Numbered from the stretch's first letter, positions 31,851 through 42,344 are shown. The stretch is 64,000 nucleotides of DNA from Isochrysis galbana (GCA_018136815.1 CM030941.1:2079539-2143538), one strand, 5' to 3'. A program made the numbers and translations. The notes: generated by a model not told the origin, from the letters alone.

Positions 31851-33000
31851 TAACGTGAGATCTTTATTGGTTTTCGGTGCGGTTCTTATTAAGAGATTTG
31901 GCTACCCTAGGTGATGTTTCTTATGTCCAGGCCTCTCGCCGCCTGCAAGAGGTCCTCTGTTGCTCCTAGGTTGAAATCCTTGTCTATAGTGTACAGGGGG
32001 CTTATCATTTTCCGAATATGTTTGTTGCTCGGGGCGTGTAGCCCCATGTTCTCGCGTTGTTTTTTTAACCTTTGAAAGAAACCGGCCTTCGCCGTTACTA
32101 ATAAGTGGTATCTCGTAAGGATTGCTCTCAAGATTGTTCTAACGGACCTACCGTCCGCGTTGCCATATTGGATGTTGTAAAAGTCCGTAAGGATGTATCT
32201 CCACGCCAGGATACCTAAGTATCCCGAGGAGGGATGCGGTCTGTCTACCTGGTAGCAAAAGAGACGCTGGGCTATCTCAGAGCCCGGCCTAAGATGTATC
32301 CCCAGAAGCCCTTCTATGAATTCGAAGATGGGCTCCGTCGCGATGCACGTGGCTATGTGGGTGGAGCTCTCGGGGGCTATGCCACAAAAGCGGCACGTCG
32401 GATCGTCAGCGAACCGGTTCGCCGTGGCTATTCTCCTATGCAGGACGTGTTTGAAGTGCATATATGAGTCTCTTGGCGTTAAAAAGTTGTACTTGTATAG
32501 CTGAGATACTTGTTTCCATTTCCCGGAGAGGTCCGGCAATCGTTTTTCCCACCTCAATGTGGATATTTGCTTCTTCGTTTTCCTCATTGCGAGAAACGCT
32601 TTGGTCAGCGCCTTGACGTTAACATCCTCTAGGGTTTAATTCGCGCCTTTAAACGTGTATTCTTGTGGTATCGGGTACGCCGTCTCGGCCGGTCCGTCGT
32701 ACGCTCGGCCCCATTTCAATGGGGTGTATAGCTCGTCTGGTGATGGCTGCGGGTTGGCTCTCTCATGAATGTGGGGTTCTCCCATCACATTAAGCTTGAC
32801 TACGTGATGGTCGCCACTCCGGCGCAGGTAATACTTGTGTTCTTTGTCCACCAGGATGTCTCCTAGGTCATGCGCGTCCGGGTCTCCTTGAGGGGCTAAC
32901 TCATGTTCTCCCGGAGTGAGGGGAGGAGACACCGCTTTCTTCCTAAGAAGGTCGGTCGCCTCGTCGCCTCGCCTACATGCAGTCTGCGATCGAAGCTCAA
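31850..33000 (-). pseudogene. LINE ORF2 C-terminal part with zinc-knuckle (zf-RVT), stop-interrupted
   Basis: Minus-strand frames 32932-32636 and 32587-31907 are in the same phase, separated only by a TAA at 32636-32638. The downstream part contains LHRRIATANRFADDPTCRFC followed by GIAPESSTHIATC. This is the CxxC-x8-HxxxC zinc finger that follows reverse transcriptase in many plant and algal LINEs. The reverse transcriptase itself is absent, so the copy is 5'-truncated. The 3' end lies near 31850, with T-rich (A-rich on the coding strand) sequence. It belongs to a mobile element, not a host gene. Confidence 0.75.
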
Positions 33001-33324
33001 CAACTTCGAGACGAGAAGCGCGACCGAGAGCACACTGCTCTCCTCGAGATGATAGCGGGCCTTAACGCCCATGTCATAGCCTTGCGGGCTTCCACCACCC
33101 CGACGGCCGCGGAAGAGATGGCGGAGGGTAGCCCACAGTGGAGTTCCCCGTCGGCTTGAGGCCTCCTCGCTTCGTTTGAGACATCCGTGGCTCGGCGAGA
33201 AAGCGGTGGTGCACATGGTTGTTAGCCTGTGACGACGACGCTCGGTGGCGTGGATGGCGCGTGTGTTGTTCGGTGATAACCAATCAGTCATCAGGTCTTC
33301 GCCTCGGACCTTGAAAAATATTCT

Positions 33325-33834
33325 ATGACGTTGGTAACTAGCATGACTGACCCTAACACCCATAAAAGGGTCGCCGATGCCCTTATCCAACCGGGGAAGA
33401 TGCCAAGGTTGGGCCGAGATGCAGAAAACTTGATCGATAGTCTCAAGAATGACGAATATGTAAAGTTCCTAGATGTGAGTTTTTGGGATTCGAATGATGT
33501 GCCCAAAAGCATCAATGTTCTGAAGGAAGAAGTGATCAAGACTGCCACAAACACCGTGATGATCGCCGCACGGGGTATACTATCACGAATGTTTTATCAC
33601 CCCCCCCGTCCCAGCGATAAGATTAATAAAAGGGCGAGCGTCTGGTTTACAAATGTTCCTATAGAACTTGAACTGAACGAGAAAAATTACGAGGACGCCG
33701 CCAGGGCCACCATTCTGCTTATGTTTCCAACCATCGATGAAGAAGTCCCATCCATCCAGGCCATCAAAGCCGCAATGTCATGGTTTGCGTCGCGCGCTGC
33801 CTTCCAATTCATAGGCAATTATGGTAGAGAGTGA
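33325..33834 (+). CDS. Unrecognised protein, upstream member of an overlapping paralogous pair
   Basis: This 169-residue frame is strikingly less GC-rich than its surroundings. I recognise no family. The body is predicted helical, with blocks SLKNDEYVKFLDVSFWDSND, LKEEVIKTATN, ARGILSRMF, NYEDAARATILLMFPTID and VPSIQAIKAAMSWF. All have counterparts in the following ORF at clearly significant similarity. Its last codons overlap the start of that ORF in another frame. It could be a real gene pair, exons of one tandemly repeated protein, or element cargo, since a truncated LINE lies directly upstream. Confidence 0.55.
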   Translation: MTLVTSMTDPNTHKRVADALIQPGKMPRLGRDAENLIDSLKNDEYVKFLDVSFWDSNDVPKSINVLKEEVIKTATNTVMIAARGILSRMFYHPPRPSDKINKRASVWFTNVPIELELNEKNYEDAARATILLMFPTIDEEVPSIQAIKAAMSWFASRAAFQFIGNYGRE

Positions 33835-34267
33835 GGAAACGTCCACTCACGTGAGTGGAGACAGGCGGTTGAACCTAATTAGTCTCCAAAACGAGTTAAA
33901 TAATGACGATGATTTCAATTTCCTGAAGGTAAGTGCCTCTTGGGATTCGGAGAATGTGCTCGAGAGCATCGATTCTCTGAAGAAGGAAGTGTTCAATACT
34001 GCCGCAGCCCCCGTGATCAGCTGCGCATGGGGTATACTCTCGCGAAAGTATATACACACCCCCGGCAAATCGATGGAGAGGAAGGCTAAGTTCTGGTTAG
34101 AAAATGTCAAGAATGTAACACTGAACCAGAAAGATTACGAGGACGCCGTCAAGGCCACCCTTGAGCTTATGTTTCCAACCATCAAAAATAAAGTCCCATC
34201 CATCAGGGCCATCAAAAGCGCAATGTCATGGTTGGTGACGCGCGGTGCCTTCAACCCATACCCGTGA
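33821..34267 (+). CDS. Unrecognised protein, downstream member of the overlapping pair
   Basis: This 148-residue frame begins at an ATG inside the last codons of the preceding ORF, overlapping it by 14 bp in a different phase. It shares the same block order: FLKVSASWDSENV, SLKKEVFNTAAAPV, WGILSRKY, DYEDAVKATLELMFPTIKN and VPSIRAIKSAMSWL. This is roughly 45% identity by eye. Conservation of the ends of both copies suggests selection at least until recently. No transmembrane or catalytic motif is seen. Function is unknown. Confidence 0.55.
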   Translation: MVESEETSTHVSGDRRLNLISLQNELNNDDDFNFLKVSASWDSENVLESIDSLKKEVFNTAAAPVISCAWGILSRKYIHTPGKSMERKAKFWLENVKNVTLNQKDYEDAVKATLELMFPTIKNKVPSIRAIKSAMSWLVTRGAFNPYP

Positions 34268-34314
34268 TGAAGGGAAGCGCCTGGGGCGGGGCGCGGTGAT
34301 CAGCGGTAGATCGC

Positions 34315-34704
34315 TTGGTCACAGTCCTGATGACCCCCCCGCTCTCTCAGGGAAGCGGGCTTGCGGTGGCCGCCGCCGGCGTCGCGCTCGCCGTCGCGTG
34401 GGTGCCCCGAGGGCGCCACTTCTCGCACCCCCATCACACTCTCGGGATCGTCGCCTTCGCCCTCGCCCTGCTGCAGCCGCTCAACGCGCTCGTGCGCGGC
34501 ACGCCCGTCGCCCGCACCACACGCCGCGCCGTGTGGCGGGTCGCGCACAAGGGGACGGGCTACGCCGTGCTCGGCGTGGGCGTCTACCAGGCCCTCTCGG
34601 GGCGCGCCCTCATGCCGAGCCAAGGCGACGCCGTTCTCGTCGCGTACGTGGTGCTCCTGGGCCTCTCCTTCGGGGTGCTCGCGGGGGGGCTCATGGTAGG
34701 GTGA
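34315..34704 (+). CDS. Cytochrome b561-domain fragment
   Basis: This 129-residue frame has four hydrophobic segments. The middle part (SHPHHTLGIVAFALALLQPL ... RRAVWRVAHKGTGYAVLGVG) matches the second half of the eukaryotic b561 core. There, histidines in HHTLG and VAHKGTGY coordinate haem for transmembrane ascorbate-linked electron transfer. The first core helices with their histidines, and any DOMON domain, are missing. The fragment is GC-rich, unlike the ORF pair just upstream. It is followed at 34762 by a sequence shared with 48684. It is probably a captured or broken gene fragment rather than a working gene. Confidence 0.6.
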   Translation: MVTVLMTPPLSQGSGLAVAAAGVALAVAWVPRGRHFSHPHHTLGIVAFALALLQPLNALVRGTPVARTTRRAVWRVAHKGTGYAVLGVGVYQALSGRALMPSQGDAVLVAYVVLLGLSFGVLAGGLMVG

Positions 34705-35480
34705 GAGTCCCCACGGGAGGGGATTTTTTTTGTACCGGCGCATCGCGTATTTGGAAACGAGGGGTACCAAATGAAGGCAAACGACCTCTCCATGGCGACC
34801 AATCATGTGATTAATCCGCGTGCGCGGTAAGAATACTATAATTTTTAACGATGACGGGCAAAGCGGAACCACAAACCATTAGCACCACAACACACACAGA
34901 ATGCAGAATCCAAGAAGACCAACAGCTTCACACAAGGTCAAAGATAAGGAGGAGCAGCACACATTCACATAAAATGAGCACAAACCGGCATGTTGTGCAA
35001 GCGGATGCCCACACTGCCCAACGCTTGATTCAGCATCAATGGTTGCCGTTTCTTCCTCGTGAAGAGGATGTGAAGAATTGATCCTTGCATTGAGCATCGA
35101 GACGCATCCTGTGCTGTCTCGCAACAGCAACATGCAGGTACCGGTCTCTCACGAACACACGTGTGGAATGCTTCCTCGAAGGTTCAGAATTGAGAAACCG
35201 GAACTTGGCGACAGATCTCTTCCGGCTGCACTCTTGAAGAAAAGACGACGCGGGTTGCGATGGCGAAACATCTTACACTGTGAGCAGGTAAAGTCAACCG
35301 ATACGAACTGAACAGATGGAATACAATTGCCACGCCTTGCGCCGCACTCGCGGCATTGGCAGTCACAAGCCGCCAAGGGCTTGTGCACCGCTTTGGCGGG
35401 GATGGGGGGCGAAGGCATGTGCTGAACCGTTGAGAAGCGATGTTATGTGACCTCACCACGTACAGTCTGTGGGCAAACAG
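34705..35480. other. Repeat remnants and intergenic sequence
   Basis: GGTACCAAATGAAGGCAAAC at about 34764 recurs at about 48688. A terminal box (GCGGTAAGAATACTATAATT) lies at 34826-34850. From 34860 to 35480 I see only short unrecognised frames. Confidence 0.5.
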
Positions 35481-35483
35481 CCT

Positions 35484-37178
35484 TCACTTCAGAGCTGTGC
35501 CGGATTCGCCGTACGGCCCCGTGGGCACCGTAGTCGGTCTAAAGACTGAGGGGGCAGCAGATTGCAATGTGCGGGATGCAAAATGATTTGCTTGTGGAAA
35601 GATGATCGGCCGCTGGATGATCACCTCTGGCGGCGCATGTGGGCGAGGCGGTCCAATGACCGCCGGCATCCTGGCACGATCTCCACGTATACCACTTCGG
35701 ACATGGCGGGGAGCGGAATTCTCTGCCTGAGCCTCGATCTTGAGCAGACGTTGCCATCTGTTGCGAATGGCGTGGTCCGTGCGCCCCGGCAATATCTCGG
35801 CTATTTTGTTCCACTTATGTCCGAAGGCCTTGACGGAGTCCACGACGAGCGCATCCTCGGCAGCAGTCCAGGTCTTCTTTTTTTCGGTGCGACAATTGGT
35901 ACTCTTGTCGTGTTGCGCAATTGTGGGGCTCCACCGGCCGAGCGCAGACCCCGTCCGTGCCTGTGTGCTGATGCTACCACAATCGCTGCCTTGCTCATCG
36001 CACGAGTCGGTCGCAGGTGATTGTGGCTCATCTTGGAGTGTCACGTCTGACTCCTTGAGCCGATTCCATCGGTTGCGGACGGCATCATCCGAGCGCCCAG
36101 GAAGTAGCTCGGCAATACGCCTCCAGCGGCATCCATGGGCAGCGACGTTGCTCTTGATGATCTCATCCTCGGCCGCAGTCCATTCACGGCGTTCACTTGT
36201 CACTTTCGATCCCGGAGAGCGGCCGCCAAGCTGACGCTCGACGGCAGCCGCGCTCGGTCGAATCTCAGCCATCCCATGAGAGCGAACACACCCAAGCAAT
36301 GGCGGGGTGGCGACAGGTGTGTTGCCGAGGTCTGCGGTTGGCAGGGCGTTCGAGAAGGCTGGGTGCGAGTGGGCTCTCGACAAGGCTACCTGCTGAGGCA
36401 CAGACGGAAAGGCGTGTGGCAAGGCGACAGGAAAGGGCCGGGGAAGGGCCTGTCTGGGATCATACTGGTGAATGAGTCGGGCCTCATCCCGGCGCTTCGC
36501 GTCCAGGTCGGTGCTGATCCAGGAAGACGAGTGCGCGTCGCGGGGAGCCGTGGGTGCAGCAGCACCCACAGGTAGCTGAAAGTTTGAGCTTTGCTCCTCT
36601 GAGAGGGCAGTTAGGCTGTGGTGATCAAGCGGAGCCGATGTCTTTGAAGCCCCATGCAGGCCCTGGTGTCCCATCGCCTCGGCTGCGAAGGCCTCGAGCT
36701 GCACAAGGGCGAACTCGTCGTCGAGCGAGCTGTCGTCAGTCATGTTGGAGGAGATGAGGTTGAGGCTGATATGGTCATCATCGCTGCCCTCAGCAAGGCC
36801 GTCGGTCTCGTCGTCCGGCATCGGGCAACGTCTGAAGTCTTCGTGCAGGCCGAACCTTCCAGTCCTTTCCGTCTTCTCTCTGCCGCCGCACATGAGAGGG
36901 GTCTCTTCGAGCACGTAGTCCCCAGAGCACTGTGTGCTGGCCGGCGCACCGAAGGCGTCTTTGCTCAAGCAGAACTTGCTGAGCTCCCACACGCCTATCG
37001 ACGAGTCGGGCGTCCGCTGCTTCCGTACCTTGGGCCAGCTCCCATCAAGTGCCTCCTCTGGCTGATCACACGCCTCGCGCTTTCCGGGGCTGAGCAGTAG
37101 GGGGGGGCGAGGCTCTCCCGCACGCATGGGCAGTGCGAGGGGCGCGCTGCGCTGCTGGTGGGGTGCGCCAGCCCCCAC
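35484..37178 (-). CDS. Two-repeat Myb/SANT transcription factor
   Basis: This is a 564-residue nuclear DNA-binding protein. Two Myb repeats lie at about residues 330-374 (REWTAAEDEIIKSNVAAHG ... IAELLPGRSDDAVRNRW) and 433-479 (KTWTAAEDALVVDSVKAFG ... IAEILPGRTDHAIRNRW). Each has the spaced tryptophans and the recognition-helix NRW motif. A 58-residue acidic/Ser-rich linker separates them, much longer than in plant R2R3-Myb proteins, where the repeats are adjacent. The N-terminal 330 residues and the 85-residue C-terminus are low-complexity. The frame is open throughout, with no intron. The start at 37178 is followed upstream by a GA-rich (CT on the coding strand) tract. Target genes are unknown. 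Confidence 0.9.
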   Translation of the reverse strand: MGAGAPHQQRSAPLALPMRAGEPRPPLLLSPGKREACDQPEEALDGSWPKVRKQRTPDSSIGVWELSKFCLSKDAFGAPASTQCSGDYVLEETPLMCGGREKTERTGRFGLHEDFRRCPMPDDETDGLAEGSDDDHISLNLISSNMTDDSSLDDEFALVQLEAFAAEAMGHQGLHGASKTSAPLDHHSLTALSEEQSSNFQLPVGAAAPTAPRDAHSSSWISTDLDAKRRDEARLIHQYDPRQALPRPFPVALPHAFPSVPQQVALSRAHSHPAFSNALPTADLGNTPVATPPLLGCVRSHGMAEIRPSAAAVERQLGGRSPGSKVTSERREWTAAEDEIIKSNVAAHGCRWRRIAELLPGRSDDAVRNRWNRLKESDVTLQDEPQSPATDSCDEQGSDCGSISTQARTGSALGRWSPTIAQHDKSTNCRTEKKKTWTAAEDALVVDSVKAFGHKWNKIAEILPGRTDHAIRNRWQRLLKIEAQAENSAPRHVRSGIRGDRARMPAVIGPPRPHAPPEVIIQRPIIFPQANHFASRTLQSAAPSVFRPTTVPTGPYGESGTALK

Positions 37179-37195
37179 CTGCTGCTCGTACCGCG

Positions 37196-37345
37196 GCGGA
37201 GGGAGAGAGGGTAAGAGAGAGAGAGGGTGGGTGGGCTAAGGGGGTCGGGATGGGGCGTTGCGGAGAGAGGGGGGAGAGAGGGAGGGAGGGAGAGAGGGAG
37301 GAAGGGAGGGAGAGAGGGAGTGAGCGAGAGATAGAAGGGCGTGTG
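37196..37345. repeat. GA microsatellite upstream of the Myb gene
   Basis: GAGAGGGA and GGGAGGGAGA arrays on the plus strand start 18 bp beyond the Myb start codon. Poly-C runs follow at 37479-37530. The 37345-38190 interval has no recognised gene. Confidence 0.85.
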
Positions 37346-38194
37346 TACGTCTACTCTAGAGATGAGGTTGGGAGGGGAAGGGGCCGTTCCGGGGCCGAGT
37401 GGGGAACCGCTATCACGCAGTGTCCCTCGCGCGACCTCTGTCAGACCACACGCCGTCCGCCTCTTCACGGCCCCTCCTCGCCCCCCCCCCCCCCGCCCTC
37501 CCCCGCCCTCCCCCCCCCCCCCCAACCCCCCCCACAAACTCACAAACCCATCGGAGCCCCAAACACAGTGCCTTGTTCCGCCGAAACCGACTTCCAGATG
37601 TGAGGTTGCGCTTCCTCGACTCTCGCCCTCTCCAGCTGCAACCCATGTCGTCCAGGTTGTTCTGTGCTGTACTTCTTTGTACTGTGTGGGTCCGCCGGAG
37701 GAGCGGAGAGATGGGGGTAGATCCCAGGCAAGAGGGGGTCGACGAGCGGAGAGCCCAGAACCAGAATTGTTGTGGTCTTACGGTCTGCCCCGGGTGAAAA
37801 CAGAAGTGGCGCCGGGGGCGACCGGCTTTACTCAGCGCCGCTTTTCCTCTCTCGTATTATCTCCCACATCCTCGCCGCTTCTCGTGCCAGCTTTGTCGCG
37901 CGAGATGAGAGTTGTTACCTATCATCAAGGCTTGTCGAAAAGGATTGTACATCTGAACACCCGAATTTCATCGTCACGCATCACTCATCACCCACCATCA
38001 ACGCTCAAGATTCTCGATTCTCGGCGGAAAAGTAGAGAGGGATTCGCGATAATGGCCGTATTTTCAAAAATTCATTTTTTAACATGATAGCCTGGAGCCC
38101 AAGCCCGGGTCACTCATCACTCACGCACTTTGCCCTTGTAAACTTCATAATTCATAAAAACATCTGAAGATTCAGGCTACAGGCTAAACTTCAT

Positions 38195-38325
38195 AACCAT
38201 AACATTCTTACCGCACTAGCGGCGCGTGAAACCACTACTTACACGTAGCATACTTTCTACACCCCCACACCCCAGGCCCTTCCACCCCCGCCATCAGGCG
38301 GCTCCCCCTGTGCACTACTAGGGGG
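38195..38325 (-). repeat. Dispersed repeat A, copy 3 (inverted)
   Basis: The reverse complement matches 1206-1400. It runs CCCCCTAGTAGTGCAC, GGGGAGCCGCCTGATGGCGG, GTGTAGAAAGTATGCTACGTG and GTGCGGTAAGAAT. It is more diverged than the two direct copies. Confidence 0.75.
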
Positions 38326-38504
38326 ATCACCAAACAGAGCGATCAGGGGTAAAAATCGGGCGCTGGAGACATAGCGCCCCCAACCGTACAATCCATTGCT
38401 TGGGGGAGGCCGAAAGGCCGGGCCCCCACACCCACACGAGGGCGAACACAGCCCTTGGACACCAAGAACCAAATAAGCAAGAGGCCTGCCCCACCCCTCC
38501 CCCT

Positions 38505-38953
38505 AGGGCGGTCAAACAGTTTTTTTTATAAGGGGTGAAAAAATGACCATCTCAGAATTGAGGAAATTTAAGGATTTTTTTCGGGAGAAAGTTCCCAATA
38601 CACCCAACTAGCACATATCCGGGGCCCATTAGGACCCGGACCCCCCCTTGGGCCCCCACAACAAAACGTAATCAAAAACTGACAAAAGACGCTAAAATCG
38701 CAAAAGCTCAAAAAGCCCAACTTCGAACCGATGCCGGGCGCGCTGCGTGGCCGTTTTCGACGATCCATCCGGATGGCGGACCCCACCAGATACCATATAC
38801 GCATATCCCACCCGGATGGTCACGCCAATCGGGCAGGCCGCGCGCCGAACCCTCGTCGAAATCACCCACCCGCCGAGCCCATTGAACGTTGAGCCGTCGC
38901 CGAGGGAGGCCCAGAGAGCCCAACTTCGAACCGATGCCGGGCGCGCTGCGTGG
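38505..38953 (-). repeat. Dispersed repeat E, copy 1 (inverted relative to 57965-58945)
   Basis: From the TAGGGCGGTCAAACAG end at 38505, the reverse complement matches the 57965-58265 and 58850-58945 blocks. Shared landmarks are GGGCCCCGGATATGTGCTAG, GATTACGTTTTGTTGTG-like sequence, ATCCGGATGG and CTGCCCGATTGGCGTGACC. It lacks the roughly 524-bp insertion present in the other copy. A 36-bp sequence beginning GCCCAACTTCGAACCG occurs twice, at 38715-38750 and 38918-38953. Confidence 0.8.
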
Positions 38954-40056
38954 GCCACGGGAGGGAGTGAGTAAACAGTAGCTTAGCGGACGCCTTCAAC
39001 CCTTCAACCTTCAAGAATTTTTTCTAGAGAGAGAGTTTCTTTCTCGAAGCAGATTACTCTCTACCGGTTGCTATCCATTGATTGCGACAACTCAGCAACC
39101 ATCGCCTCGATCAAAAACCTGGTGTCACGGCTCGCACACGTCAATACGAAAATTGGCTTTGGTTTGGCCGCAAGCCGCAAGCAATTTCTCGATCTCATCT
39201 ATCTCTACACCTTCGTGGCTATCGACCAACAAACAATCAACAATCAATAATCAAATTGCCGACATGAGACATGATGACTAAGACTAACTAAGGCTAAGGC
39301 TCTAGAGAAAGGGAAGTTCATTTCGTTCCGCAACAAGTCGCTCGGATCATTCTTTCAAGTTCAAGCTCTACGGTCGTTTGTTTCAATCTCTTCCAATGGT
39401 TGCTTTCCAATGGTTGCTGATTGAATCTCCTAGTCCGACTTGTCGCGCCCTTGCCCTTGCATGTCCCACCGGCCACCGGCCACCGGCCACCGGTCAACCT
39501 CCAAACTCCAAACACTCTTAAGGTTTGCAGGTCTTTGCCGTAGTGGAGCCATTACGCCATCATCATCGGCCTAATGAGAATCCCTCGTCGGCCTATGCGT
39601 CATCTCGCTTGAGCTCGATTCAGCCTTGGCGTATCCTTGTATCTTTCATTGGGAATGACGTCGGATGGGAAATAGGGATTCGCCTCTTTGGCGATGGGGG
39701 AGTGTCAGAGTTTTCTTGTTGTCCTAGTTTAATCCTAGTGCTGAGGGACCGTGCCTCATCGGCAACGGAGCCCTTACCCCGCGATGGGGGTGTGCGCGGT
39801 TGGCGCATGGCTCGTCCGGTGTATGTGGCTAGGAATGCTAGCTAACAAAACCTCTTACAAGACTACAATTTTTATCGGTATCCTTCATTATTTACGTCAA
39901 GATATGCGTTTTCACCCTCCACTGACACTGCCTAGGACAAGGGGAGAAGGAAGAGAGCTCGACCAACAAGTGAGCAGCGGTGCCCCGGTTGCGCTCCCCG
40001 CATCCTTCCCTTCTCTCCGCCTTCCCCCTCCACCCTGCAGCGGCGGCGGCGCCGGA
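38954..40056. other. Intergenic sequence before the MGAT1 gene
   Basis: No gene is supported. A short GGCCACCGG tandem (about four copies) lies at 39468-39495. Frames are short and unrecognised. Confidence 0.5.
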
Positions 40057-41605
40057 ATGCGTCGACCGCCGATTCGACCGGGGTCGTCGTGGCTGCTGCT
40101 CGCGCTGGGCAGCGTGGCGCTCTTCCTGTTGCTTGGCTTGAACGGCTCACTCTTCTCGTCGAGCTGGTGCGACCGCCGGCTGGCGCAGATCACCGAGCAG
40201 AAGGACAGAGAGATCATGGCGGCGATGGAGGAGCTTCAGGCTTCGCTCACGCAGCAGGCGGAGACACTGGAGCGTCTGCACGCGATCCGCGCACGGGGAG
40301 GCCGCTCCCCGCGCGTCGTACGCGACAGGCTCGACCAGCTTGTAACGAATCAACCACCAGGGGAAGGCGCAGCTTCGCTACAGACTGCTGGCTTTCTGAG
40401 CGGAGCCTCGGCGGGGCGACTTTGCCCGGAGCAGATTGCGGTTGTTGTGATTGCGTACAACCGGCCGGAGTACCTCGAGCGCGCGCTCACGAGCATCTTC
40501 TCCCACCATCCCGGTGGCAACGCCTTCCCAGTCTTTGTCTCCCAGGATGGGGCCGACGAGGGCGTGACGCAGGTGGCGCTGCGGCACGGTGCTCGGTCGC
40601 TCGTGCACCCGCGTCGCAACCTGGATCTGAGGGGCGCGCCAACTTTTTTGCGCAAGGCGCCAGGGTACGCCTATCTCTCCGTGCACTACGGCTGGGCGCT
40701 GCGAACGCTCTTTGCAGCGCCGCAACACTATGAGGGAGTCATCATCCTTGAGGAGGACCTCGAGGTGGCGCCCGACTTTTTCGATTATTTCAATGCTACG
40801 GGTGTGCAACGCCCAACGCCAAGCGTCGCACCCACGTGCATATCTTCATTCGACCGACTTCTAGCCACCAACTGCACCAGGCTTGACCGACCCCTCACAA
40901 TCAGTGTCTACCCGTGCACTTGCAGCGCCTTTGTTGTACCAGGATCCGTCCCTACTTACCATCTCCGCATTCAACGACAATGGGCAGCTACGATACGCGT
41001 CGGACCCGTCGGCCGTGTACCGGTCCGACTTCTTTCCCGGCCTGGGCTGGCTGCTCTCGCGCCGACTGTGGGAAGAGCTCGGACCTAAATGGCCCGAGGA
41101 GAAGGGATTTTGGGACGACTGGATGAGAGAGCCGCCACAACGCCGGGGCCGCTCATCGATACGGCCCGAGGTGTCGCGATCACGTACCTTTGGACAGAAG
41201 GGGACCTCCATGTCACAATTCTACACAAAATACCTTGCGCCGATTCAGTTTGATCCCTCAGGCGGCGTCTCGTGGATCGGCCGAGACCTCACGCCCTTGC
41301 TCAAAGAGAAGTATGAGGCCAACTTCCATGCCCTCCTCAAGATGGCCCGCGTTGTGTTGCTGAATGAGGCCTTGGCGCTAGGACATAGCGCCGATGCCGA
41401 TGGAGCTCCAGTGCGTGTGATGTACAGCTCAGCCAAGGAGCTTAAAACCATTAGTCACGAGCTCGGCATCATGGAGGACCTCAAGGCTGGGGTGCCGCGC
41501 ACGGGCTATCATGGGGTGATTCAGTTGCGCATGGGTCGCACGCCAGTTCTTCTAGCACCTTCTTATAAGGTGGATCAAGATATCACGAAGCCGATTACTA
41601 CATGA
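40057..41605 (+). CDS. MGAT1: Alpha-1,3-mannosyl-glycoprotein 2-beta-N-acetylglucosaminyltransferase I
   Basis: This Golgi enzyme transfers GlcNAc from UDP-GlcNAc to Man5GlcNAc2, opening the complex N-glycan pathway. It has two exons, 40057-40801 and 40926-41605, with a 124-bp intron (GTGTGC donor, TTGCAG acceptor) splitting an alanine codon. They give 474 residues, near the usual 445. It is a type II membrane protein, with the signal anchor at about residues 12-29 (WLLLALGSVALFLLLGL), then a coiled stem. The catalytic domain begins near 125 (VVVIAYNRPEYLERAL). The metal and nucleotide motif is EED at 232-234 in IILEEDLEVAPDFFDYF. Downstream, SAFNDNGQ, YRSDFFPGLGWLLSR, FWDDWMREPPQRRGR and CIRPE-like IRPEVSRSRTFGQKG are all present. 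I start at 40057 because the anchor follows directly. Confidence 0.95.
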
Positions 41606-42344
41606 TATATCTGTGGCGCCTGACAACATTGATTGGGCTACAACTACGAGCCTTGCCTTCGTGCGGCGACCCGATTTGCGGCGAGTTCTTCGTGTGGGCG
41701 AATTCTTCTTGGAGTCCTCCTTGTTGCAAGGTGAGGCTAAATTAATTGGCCTAGGTTCACAATGTTGATGAGCAAGGCGTCACTAGCGTTATGACAAAGA
41801 GTTGCATGTGCCCTCGCACCTTAAATGTTTGGTCAGCGCAGTATTTTGTGCTAAGCGGCCCATGGTTTTGAGATTTGTGTTGTCGAGTCGCGCGTTTCTG
41901 AAGGGCCTGTAGCTACTCTGTCGCGAGGCGCACCGTCGGCTAACGCGGCGCTTGGTAGACCCACATCTCCTGAAGACGGGGTAGATCTCGGACTTCAGCG
42001 GGCAATGCCACTTTTTTTGAACTTGTACAGGACGGGCAAACAACTACTACTAAGTATACACTACAGTTACGAGCCCCCCCCCTCTCTCCACTCCTCCCCT
42101 GCAATGGGGGAGGAACCACCTATTCTCCTGGCATGCCTTATGGCTTGCCAGGACTCAACCTACTCTTAGAGTAGGGGTCATGGGGGGGGGGCCTCGCGCT
42201 CGCGCCCCTCCCCTCAGGCACGAACGCCCCTTCGGGGGGGCCTGACAGCCAACCTCATGCCATTCCTTTTGGCATGTGCTGTGTGCTGAGCAGTCAACAC
42301 ACTCATCCAGACTCTCCCACAACTATCAGTAAACTGATAGGGTC
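41606..42344. other. Intergenic sequence with small palindromes
   Basis: CCTGGCATGCC...TTGCCAGG (about 42138-42163) and CCTACTCTTAGAGTAGG (about 42170) form hairpins. A C-run lies at 42075. No gene is recognised. Confidence 0.5.
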
